Positions 57,242 through 64,000 of a stretch of DNA of 64,000 nt are shown one piece after another (position 1 is the first letter of the stretch; the number at the start of each line of letters is the position of its first letter). Where the stretch lies: contig CAWBKY010000003.1 in NCBI GenBank assembly GCA_963789555.1, positions 62,001 through 126,000 of the forward strand. The letters are read 5' to 3'. The position numbers were made by a program, and so were the translations under genes. Below the pieces are notes generated by a model, which had not been told where the DNA came from, ran no database searches, and was given only the letters and a program-made list of their open reading frames with translations. Origin of the DNA: JACXTP01 sp963789555. GTDB lineage: Archaea > Thermoplasmatota > Thermoplasmata > Methanomassiliicoccales > UBA472.

Positions 57242-57307
57242 CTTTCATTTTCCTTCATAGCATTGAAATATCCAACCAATGATTGTTGGTTTGGACCTGG
57301 GCGTATT

Positions 57308-58204
57308 ATGAGAAGGGCGCTACTGTTCTCCCTGACACTGATATTCATCGTCGTCATCTTCGGGACCATAGGTTTTTTTCTGACCGAACCGACCGTGCAC
57401 CACGACCTTGGTCTCTCCCTATGGCTGACCATGGTCACCATGACCACGGTCGGCTATGGCGATTATTACCCCACCGTCCCAATTGCCAGATTCGTCGGTG
57501 TGGTGGTGATGGTGGCCGGGGTCGGGGCGGTCATCTATACCTTCACCACATTGTTCCAGCTGGTGGTGACGGCGAACCTGCGATCGGAGCTGGGTCTGCC
57601 AGTGAGGAGGACCAGAATGAAGGACCATTACATCGTTTGCGGATATGGCAACGTGGGAAGGGAGGTAATGTCCCATCTCAAGTGCCGAGGGGAGAGCTTC
57701 GTGGTCATCGAAAGGGACCGCTTGAAGGTGGAATCGCTGGTGGAAAAGGGGGTACCGGTCATCCAAGGGGACGCCGAGGACGAGGACACCTTGAAAAGGG
57801 CCAACGTGCTGGAGGCCAAGGGACTGATCACCGTCCTGCGCGACAGTCAGAACCTCGTGGTCATCATCGCCGCCAAAGGGCTCAACCCCGACCTCTATAT
57901 CGTCTCCGAGGTGGAGGAGGACAAGAACATCTCAAAGTTGCAGAGGGTGGGGGCGGAGAGCATCATCAACTGCCATGAGATGGGGGCGCGGATAATGGTG
58001 GACCAGGTGCGCCACGCCTATGTGGACCCGGTATGTGAGGTGGAGCTCACTCCCGCCACCAAGAAGCTCGAGTACAAGTACAAGGATTTGATGCTTGGCT
58101 TTTGCTGCCAGGCTTGCCTGGACGCCTTCATGGCCCACCCCGATCGCTTCATGGCCCATCGCCGCGGCGAGGACATCAATTGTGGTCCAAACAAGGGGAC
58201 CTGA
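57308..58204 (+). CDS. Two-TM potassium channel with RCK and C-terminal YHS-like domain
   Basis: About 298 residues. Two membrane helices flank the selectivity filter TVGYGD (TMTTVGYGDYYPTVP). Then an RCK/TrkA-N domain with GYGNVGREVM (NAD/ATP-binding) and VIERDRLKVESLVEKGVPVIQGDA. The C-terminal 55 residues (VDPVCEVELTPATKKLEYKY, GFCCQACLDAFMAHPDRFM) match the YHS/TRASH metal-binding pattern with three cysteines. This gives potassium conductance under RCK control, perhaps sensed by metal. ATG 57308 begins the first helix; the open frame upstream overlaps tRNA-Thr. Confidence 0.92.
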   Translation: MRRALLFSLTLIFIVVIFGTIGFFLTEPTVHHDLGLSLWLTMVTMTTVGYGDYYPTVPIARFVGVVVMVAGVGAVIYTFTTLFQLVVTANLRSELGLPVRRTRMKDHYIVCGYGNVGREVMSHLKCRGESFVVIERDRLKVESLVEKGVPVIQGDAEDEDTLKRANVLEAKGLITVLRDSQNLVVIIAAKGLNPDLYIVSEVEEDKNISKLQRVGAESIINCHEMGARIMVDQVRHAYVDPVCEVELTPATKKLEYKYKDLMLGFCCQACLDAFMAHPDRFMAHRRGEDINCGPNKGT

Positions 58205-59408
58205 TCATCTCATGCGCAGGTAGACCAGGCCCGACCACATCTTCGGGAAGAAATAGGTCGATTTCTTAGGCATCTTCCCTCCGGCCGACGCGATGTCCCA
58301 GATCAGGTCCAGCGAAGGGGGGCTGAGCATGATGGCATAGTCGAACTCCCCGTCCCTGACCCGCTCGGACACGCTCTCCTCGTCGTGGTCGTAAGCCACC
58401 TTGGCCCCCTCGTTTTCCTTGGCCTGCACGATCGGTTTGATGATGTGCTCTTCGCAGACAGAGGTGTCCAGACGTTGGAGGGGCGTGCTGCCCTCCCGCT
58501 TCGGAGCAAGCACATAGCATGCCTGGCGGGACATCAGACCCAGGAGCTTGCCCTCGACCTCTGCCATCCTCTCCAGCATGTCCTCCTCCGAGCTGGCCTT
58601 GGACAGGGCGAAGTCCTTGCTCAACCTCTCCAACAACTGGGCCTCGGTGATCTTCAATCCGGAGATGAGACGATGGGTGGGCCGCACCACCAGTCCACGG
58701 TCTTTCATGCTGACCAGGGTGGCGAGGACGAACCCCTTCTTGCGCTTTCGCGCGTTCTCCTCCGCGTAGCGGCAGGCGGTCTCGTAGCGATGATGCCCGT
58801 CGGCGATGAGGATGCGTTTCTGGAGGAACATCTCCTCGATCTCCCGAACCATGTCCTCCTCTGAGATGCGATGCAAGGTGTGCGACACGCCTTGGGTGTC
58901 GGAGAAGCTGAACAATTTCTCCGCGTGCTCGAGCACCCGCTTCTCCAAGTCATCGGGATGGTCGTCGAAAAGACCGAAGATCGACTCGCAATGGGTCTCG
59001 GTGCCCCGGAGCAGGTTGAGGCGGTCCTCCTTCACCTTGGAGAAGGTCTCCTCATGGGGTATGACGCCATTGGGGCTGTAGCCCTCGGCCGCCAAGGCCC
59101 CGATCAGACCGAAGCGGGTGTGGATGAGGCCCCCGTCCACGAACTGCTGCTCGTACAGGTAGAAGCACTCCCCCCTGTCCCGCACCAGGATGTCCTCCTT
59201 GATCCATTGCTGCAGCCTCTCCCCGGCCTGGGAATAGTCGCCGTTCACTCCGCCCAAGGTGATGTTGGTGACGTTGTACTTATGGGACTGCAAGCTCCTT
59301 CCGCTCCGCATCGCTGATGACATCGTACGGCGGCGATACCCTGTCCTCGATGGACTCGCCCCGGGTCAGTTCAGGCAGATAGGCCCGGAAGGGATGGAAA
59401 TGGACCAT
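58205..59408 (-). CDS. DUF1015-family protein (one frameshift)
   Basis: The N-terminal piece begins at ATG 59408 (preceded by GGAG) with VHFHPFRAYLPELTRGESIED and VSPPYDVISDAERKEL, the DUF1015 start. Near 59295 one extra base breaks it, and the main fragment has HKYNVTNITLGG, YLYEQQFVDGG, RILIADGHHRYETA and MLSPPSLDLIWDIA with KMPKKSTYFFPKMWSGL. Members are found in many bacteria and archaea; some are linked to sugar or serine kinase-like functions, but the role here is unknown. About 400 residues when repaired. It is convergent with the channel gene. Confidence 0.82.
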
Positions 59409-59504
59409 GTAGAACTCCAGGACCCCTACCGAGACTATCGGACATAGATTTTACCATGGACGAGATGGGAGGAGCACCTTCGATCCCTAAGATCGAATGC
59501 CTCT

Positions 59505-60065
59505 TCAGACGCCTTCGGCCCATTCAGGCCTACTCTCGTATATGCGCTGCAGGGCCCACTCCGCCCCCTTGCTGATATAGGCGCTCGGGTCCTTCGCCAG
59601 CTCCTGCAATAAGACTGATGGAGGACCGGTCGCACAGTCCCAACCTCTCCGCCAACCTGCCCAAGGCCCAGGTCGCCATGCCCACCACCTGGCGACTCTC
59701 ATCTCCGAGGAGTAGGTTCAATTTGGGTAGGGCCTCCTCAGTGCCGATGCCGACCGCTGCCAGCTCACCCAAGGCCCAGGCCGAGTTCTCCCGCACCTCC
59801 TCGTCCTCGTCGTCCAACGCCCGGAGGAGCGCATCGAGCGAGCTCCCGCCCCTTTCTTACCCAAGGCCAATCGGCCCAAGGCCCAAGTGGCCTTCCTTCG
59901 CACCTCCACATCCGCATCGTTCACCAACGGCAGCAAGGGCTCGCTGAACGAAGGGTCCAGGCGCTTCTCTCTCAGAACGGCGATGGTCCGGTCCAAGGCA
60001 TTGGCCCTCACGATCGGGTCAGGGTCACCAAGCTCCGTCCTCAACCGCTCGACCTCCTCGTCCAT
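59505..60065 (-). CDS. HEAT-repeat protein (two frameshifts)
   Basis: Short helical repeats are visible: VRANALDRTIAVLREK, VEVRRKATWALGRLALG, EEVRENSAWALGELAAVG and QVVGMATWALGRLAER, then KGAEWALQRIYESRPEW. Spacing of about 35-38 residues and the WALG/LG pattern are those of HEAT (PBS-lyase type) repeats. Frame changes near 59830 and 59640 split it. Such proteins act as protein-binding scaffolds; the function here is not known. A strong GGGGGTGGGGAT lies directly before the ATG at 60065, though the frame could begin at 60095, overlapping the previous stop. Confidence 0.75.
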
Positions 60066-60091
60066 ATCCCCACCCCCTCGTCCGATGCCGC

Positions 60092-60280
60092 TCATCTCTT
60101 CGGCGGGATCACAGGCTTCTCTTTGAAGAACTCGCAGCCTGGATAATCCCGTTCTGGGATGCAGGCATCGTAATCCTGCTGCATGCCCAGGACATCATGG
60201 CGGAAACGCTTGGCCTTGCAATTCGCGCAGAAACCGTCCGTGGCCCGCCACAGGCAGACCTTCCGCTCACCGGTCGCCAT
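60092..60280 (-). CDS. Small cysteine-containing protein of unknown function
   Basis: A protein of 62 residues beginning MATGERKVCLWRATDGFCANC, with further Cys in DACIPERDYPGCEFF. The five cysteines suggest a small metal- or disulfide-stabilised fold. I do not recognise a named family. It overlaps the HEAT-repeat gene by four bases and lies 25 bases after the iscU stop, on the same strand, so it probably belongs to the iscS-iscU operon. Confidence 0.7.
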   Translation of the reverse strand: MATGERKVCLWRATDGFCANCKAKRFRHDVLGMQQDYDACIPERDYPGCEFFKEKPVIPPKR

Positions 60281-60304
60281 GCTCAACGAATCGTTGTGCC
60301 AGTA

Positions 60305-60670
60305 TTAATCATTCTTGTACTTTCTGGCTGCGTCCTGCATGGCATCTGGGCCGAGGATGGAGCATTTGATCTTGCTCTCCGGCACTCCGTCCAGATAGGC
60401 GGAGACGTCCTCCTTGGTGATCTTGGCCGCCTCCTCCATGGTCTTACCCTTGACCATCTCCGTGAAGGCGGAGGCCCCGGCGATGGCAGCCGCGCAGCCG
60501 AACACCTGGTGCTTGGCGTCCACGATGACCCCATCCTTTACCTTCAGGGATATGACCACGATATCACCGTCCACATCGTTGGCCGCCTTTCCCACAACGT
60601 CAGCGTCCTGCATCTCCCCAGCGTTCCTGGGGTGAATGAAATGGTCCATCACCTTCTTGTTGTAGCCCAA
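60305..60670 (-). CDS. iscU: IscU/NifU-type Fe-S scaffold lacking the first ligand cysteine
   Basis: A 121-residue IscU-like protein: MGYNKKVMDHFIHPRNAGEM, then QVFGCAAAIAGASAF and IKCSILGPDAM. The last two conserved cysteines are present. The first, usually in a PxCGD motif, is here ...NDVDGDIVV..., so Cys is replaced by Asp while the following Gly-Asp stays. IscU assembles Fe-S clusters with sulphur from IscS. The gene follows iscS with a small overlap. Whether it uses another ligand, or the role differs, is open. Confidence 0.9.
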   Translation of the reverse strand: MGYNKKVMDHFIHPRNAGEMQDADVVGKAANDVDGDIVVISLKVKDGVIVDAKHQVFGCAAAIAGASAFTEMVKGKTMEEAAKITKEDVSAYLDGVPESKIKCSILGPDAMQDAARKYKND

Positions 60671-61856
60671 GCCTCATCCCTCCTTACCACCTTCCTATGG
60701 TCTGGAGGGGCGAGCGACCTCAATCTTTTTACTGTCTCCTCGATGGCCGTGATGAAGCGGTCCGCCTCCTCCATCGTGCTGAACTTCGACAGGCTGACAC
60801 GCAGTGCGCCCCGTGCCTGGTCAGGGGTGAGTCCGATGGCCCGCATCACATGTGATGTTTCCGTGCTCCTCGCCGAGCAGGCCGACCCGGTGGAGGCGGC
60901 AATGCCATGGAAGTCAAGGTCCAGGACCATGGCCTCCCCCTCCACACCATCGAATCGGAAGTTGGCGTTGTTGCACAACCTCCTTTGTCTCGGCGCCGTT
61001 CAGATGGGCCCCTGTCAGATATCCCTAAAGTGCCTTCGATGATGTGCTCCCGCAACCTTGAGCATGGCACTCACCGAGGCGTCCATCTCCCTCATGCCTA
61101 AGTGTATGGCCTCTCCCAAGCCCACGATGCCCGGCACGTTCTCGGTGGAGGGTCTGAGGTTGCGCTCCTGTCCGCCACCATAGGTCAGAGGCCGAACCGG
61201 CAGTCCCTTTCGCACATAGAGCACACCCACTCCCTTGGGGCCATGGAATTTATGTGCTGATATGGACAACATATCTATGGGGTCCTTGGATACATCGATG
61301 GGGACCTTGGTGATGGCCTGGACGGCGTCGGTGTGGAAGGCCACCCCCATCTCATGCGCTATTGCTGCTATCTCGCGGAATGGTTGGACGGTGCCTATCT
61401 CGTTGTTAGCGGTCATGATGGAGACCAAAATGGTGTCATCCCTCAACGCCGATTGCACCATCCCTAGGTCCACAGACCCTTCGCTGTCCACCGGTAGATA
61501 GGTGATCTCGAACCCTTGGCTTTCAAGGAACTCGCAGGTGTGCAAGATGGCATGGTGCTCCACCGTCGAGGTGATGACGTGCTTGCCTTTTTTCCGGTTC
61601 GCGAAAGCGAAGCCCTTGGAGGGCGATGTTGTTCGATTCCGTTCCCCCAGACGTGAAGAATATCTCCTCTGGCAAAGCACCGACGGCATCGGCGCACCTT
61701 TCCCTTGCCTGCACCAACCCTTCCCTGGCCTCCTCGCCGAAGGAATGAATGACTGGATGGGTTCCCATATTTGGTCCGGTAGAAGGGCAACATCGCCTCC
61801 AGCACGCGATCGTCTATGCGGGTGGTGGCGCTGTTGTCGAAGAAGATACGATCCAA
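60649..61856 (-). CDS. iscS: Cysteine desulfurase IscS/NifS (several frameshifts)
   Basis: Fragments: the start MDRIFFDNSATTRIDDRVLEA; TSGGTESNNIALQGL; VITSTVEHHAILHTCEFLES; SISAHKFHGPKGVGVLY containing the PLP Lys; and NNANFRFDGVEG with STGSACSARS, where the active Cys lies. Frame changes occur near 61765, 61640, and 60985-61040. All catalytic motifs are present, so the gene is intact apart from indels. It takes sulphur from cysteine for Fe-S clusters and other uses. The repaired protein is about 400 residues. The stop overlaps iscU by about 22 bases. Confidence 0.9.
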
Positions 61857-62008
61857 TATAACACCTTTAACTATCGATTAGACGACATCGTATTATTATC
61901 TTTCACTTAGAACCGACGATTGAATGCTGTCCCAAATAACCGACCGGACCCTCCATATAAAAAACCCGGTCGACCACTAACGTGTTCGACCTTATTCCTG
62001 GAAAGTTT

Positions 62009-62323
62009 TCACTTAGAATGCTTGATCATATCCCATGTCTGTTTGAAGTCCATCACCGGGAAGGTCTTGATCTTCTGGAACGACATCATCGCCATGGTCT
62101 CAGGCGTCATCGCCAGCCCCATCATCGCTTCCATGCTTGGTGCTTCGAACAACATATACACCATGTGCGTCGGGTGATCTGTCCAGAGGCCTATCATCTT
62201 CACACCGAATTTGGCGCAATTGGCCTCCGCGGTCTCGAACCATTTCAACGTCACCGCTCTGTACTTGTCCGTATATTCGGGACAAGATTCAGGGCTGTGT
62301 TTTGCTACCTGCATCACTAACAT
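62009..62323 (-). CDS. Small alpha/beta-barrel-like protein of unknown function
   Basis: A 104-residue protein starting MLVMQVAKHSPESCPEYTDK, with KWFETAEANCAKFGVKMIG, and a Met-rich part (MEAMMGLAMTPETMAMMSFQKIKTF). The size and strand-helix order resemble dimeric alpha/beta-barrel (DUF3303-like) proteins; this is a guess from pattern. GAGGAG lies about 8 bases before the ATG. It is a single gene between iscS and the tRNA-Val. No catalytic motif is visible. Confidence 0.75.
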   Translation of the reverse strand: MLVMQVAKHSPESCPEYTDKYRAVTLKWFETAEANCAKFGVKMIGLWTDHPTHMVYMLFEAPSMEAMMGLAMTPETMAMMSFQKIKTFPVMDFKQTWDMIKHSK

Positions 62324-62662
62324 TTGTTCACGCTCCTCATTTCTCGTTCTTTGTTCATCCTATCCCATTGGCCGATTCGGCCAACGCCTCTCCAGCTCCA
62401 AACTCCCCACCAGGTATCCACCATTCGACTCTGAGCACCTCCTTTCATATCACGCATTTAATAAACGGATGTAATTATGAACAATTGAGATATTCAAAGC
62501 TATAGTATACTTACAAAAACAATATATCGAATTCAAAAATCTGATACTCATTCATCATAACAAGGAACACAAAGGAGCAAAACACGTCATTCCAACCCAT
62601 CCATAAAGGCCGAAATGGATTGAATTTAAATTGGAAAATAAATGTCTAGATGAGAATAGGAG
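62324..62662. other. AT-rich intergenic region, no gene seen
   Basis: This 339-base stretch between the small barrel-like gene and tRNA-Val is AT-rich on its right half (62460-62660). Short open frames on the plus strand have no family-like content. It probably holds promoter sequence for the leftward gene. Confidence 0.5.
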
Positions 62663-62735
62663 TGGGCTCAGCCGGATTCGAACCGGCGACCTACGCCGTG
62701 TAAGGGCGTTGTCATGACCGCTAGACCATGAGCCC
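62663..62735 (-). tRNA. tRNA-Val (anticodon TAC)
   Basis: On the minus strand GGGCTCA pairs with TGAGCCC, discriminator A. The anticodon arm is ACGCC / CTTACAC / GGCGT, giving anticodon TAC. The T-arm is GCCGG TTCGAAT CCGGC. There is no intron. It is downstream of the peptidase gene on the same strand. Confidence 0.95.
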
Positions 62736-62821
62736 GGATGAACCCCAAAAACGCTGTGCTGTATTAAAAGTTGGTGAAAAAGGGGAAATGGAAAGGGTTT
62801 ATCGGTCCCGCACGAGTCAGG

Positions 62822-64000
62822 TCAGACCTTGGCTGGCGTGGGCCCGCCCACGATGCCGAACTCGTAATCGACGCTGCCACCGTTCGGGCTTATCAAGATG
62901 CAGGTGGCCTTGAGGGTCGACAACTGCCAGACCCGGTACATGGCCTCGTTGTAACCGCTCACCTTTAGGTCGATGATCGTCGACAGGCCTGTCATTACGG
63001 TACATGACCAAGGTCACGATCCAGGAGACCTCAGGGTAGACCGGTTCGAATCGATAGTAATCCACGAGGTTGCCGTCCACCTTAATATCGTCTATGAACC
63101 AACCTTCTTCGGTGGTGGCCCCAATCGGTCATGTAACGGAACTGCACCCAGACTTCCTTGCCATTATATTCGGATAGGTCGAAGGTCAGCCAGGTCCATC
63201 CGCTCTGAAGAACCGGTGAAGCCAGGCAACTGCCCTGGGATGCTCGGGTATATGTCCGGGTTCGCCGCCACCGCCTCGTCTCCGGTCACGGTCAAGCCAT
63301 CGATGGGTATCGATTTCCAGTTCTTTCCATCGGTGGAGACCTGCACCATGCCAAAGTCCCAGTCCTTCTCGATGTTGTAACGGGTGTTGATGGACAAGGA
63401 ATGGCTCGGCCCTCCCTGGGTCAGGTCCAGCTTGGTCCTCAATTGCACATCCGACTGGTTCTCCGCTCCGGACCACCAAAGTCCCCATCCCAGGTCCAGC
63501 TCTTGCTCATGTCCACGTCATCACCGCTGAACAAGAGCTTGGAGTTCAGCCTCTCCTTGACCCCCATCTTGTTCTGGGGCACGTAGATGTAATCCGTGCC
63601 GTACGCTCCCACCGTCGAGGTGGCGGTGTCCCCCTCGAAGAAGTCGGAGCGTTGCACCATGCCTGCCAATTGGTCGTAGTTAAGCACGTTCAACGGGGCA
63701 TATTCGTCTAGGTCGATCGAGGTATAGTCGTAGAGGCCATTGCCCGGTTGCCGATCATGTATGAGGTTGGCCAACCGCCAAGCCTTGAACACCTTATCGA
63801 AGCTCCAGGAGGGATATCCGTTGGAACTCAAGGTGTCCGCCATGCCCTCTTGACCGGTCTTGTTGTTGTTGAACAGGTCCTGGATGATGGTCCAACCACC
63901 GAAATGGTCGTTCAGGTACATCATGAACAGGGCTGCCGCCCCATAATCGGCCATGATATTATCCTCCCCTTGGTCACCCCAAAGGGTGAGGGAGTTGCTC
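62822..64000 (-). CDS. Extracellular M6-like peptidase C-terminal part (frameshifts; cut by window edge)
   Basis: The fragment entering from the window edge has DYGAAALFMMYLNDHFGG and FNNNKTGQEGMADTL, the pattern that follows the active site in immune-inhibitor-A (M6) type peptidases. Further fragments (frame changes near 63440 and 63130) have VSTDGKNWKSIPIDGL and EVWVQFRYM-like strands, VDGNLVDYYRFEPVYPEVSW and the stop at 62822-62824. This is a beta-rich C-terminal domain of secreted enzymes. The metal-binding HExxH region would be beyond the window. Secreted protease is the best guess. Confidence 0.72.

Noticed and set aside
1..64000. CRISPR arrays, IS elements and prophage genes
   Set aside because: No regularly spaced direct repeats, transposases, integrases or phage structural genes were seen.
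1..64000. Pyrrolysine readthrough of UAG, suggested by the possible Methanomassiliicoccales link
   Set aside because: No gene in the window needs UAG readthrough to keep its family length.

Overview
The window is archaeal. It carries TBP, Spt5, SecE, L30e, S17e, L11, EF-1beta, the large primase subunit, AK6 kinase, GatD/GatE and an RNA polymerase cluster H-B-A'-A''. RpoB is undivided (about 1200 aa) while the largest subunit is split into A' and A''. That layout, together with several FtsZ paralogues and fairly high GC, suggests a Thermoplasmata-type euryarchaeon, possibly near Methanomassiliicoccales. The placement is inferred from gene content only.

Layout. 1-9.5 kb: the end of an L11-Spt5-SecE cluster, two tandem ftsZ1-like genes on the minus strand separated by an HTH regulator, acylphosphatase, TBP, a TatD-type hydrolase, then a tandem ribbon-helix-helix regulator directly before a third ftsZ (ftsZ2-like), trmJ-like and truA. 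9.7-14.3 kb: AK6, a CDP-alcohol phosphatidyltransferase, primase PriL, a radical-SAM/HhH protein, EF-1beta and a Zn-ribbon protein. 14.4-23.6 kb: a tRNA-Lys with two non-canonical introns, then rpoH-rpoB-rpoA1-rpoA2-rpl30e-nusA. 23.6-36 kb: radical SAM, pyrF, a giant AglB/STT3 oligosaccharyltransferase with a long sequon-rich extracellular tail, a small membrane-anchored CARDB-like protein, a translin-family protein, purD, hypB. 36-41.9 kb: one giant membrane-anchored beta-helix surface protein. 42-50.7 kb: gatD-gatE, a HemK-type methyltransferase, rhomboid, metallo-beta-lactamase, Zn-finger protein, pcm, HAD phosphatase, TraB-family protein, thyX. 50.8-64 kb: MFS transporter, S17e, a three-gene ABC exporter, tRNA-Arg, a RqcH/NFACT gene, tRNA-Thr, a K+ channel with RCK and YHS-like domains, DUF1015, HEAT-repeat protein, iscU/iscS, tRNA-Val, and the 3' part of an extracellular M6-like peptidase.

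Many genes are broken by single-base frame changes, including housekeeping genes expected to be essential (truA, purD, pyrF, gatD, iscS). The rpo operon (over 8 kb) has none, whereas the beta-helix gene has twenty or more. Because coding content continues cleanly in the shifted frame each time, I read most of these as sequence or assembly errors rather than real gene decay. Coordinates for such genes span all fragments.

The strongest unusual signal is the tRNA-Lys(UUU) gene at 14469-14601. It is interrupted in both the D-loop and the T-loop by short introns that fold into bulge-helix-bulge or relaxed forms, while the mature tRNA is canonical. Other points of note are the three FtsZ paralogues with a CdrS-like regulator and its candidate operator, the AglB fusion, Spt5 with an extra N-terminal domain, and the channel-RCK-YHS protein.
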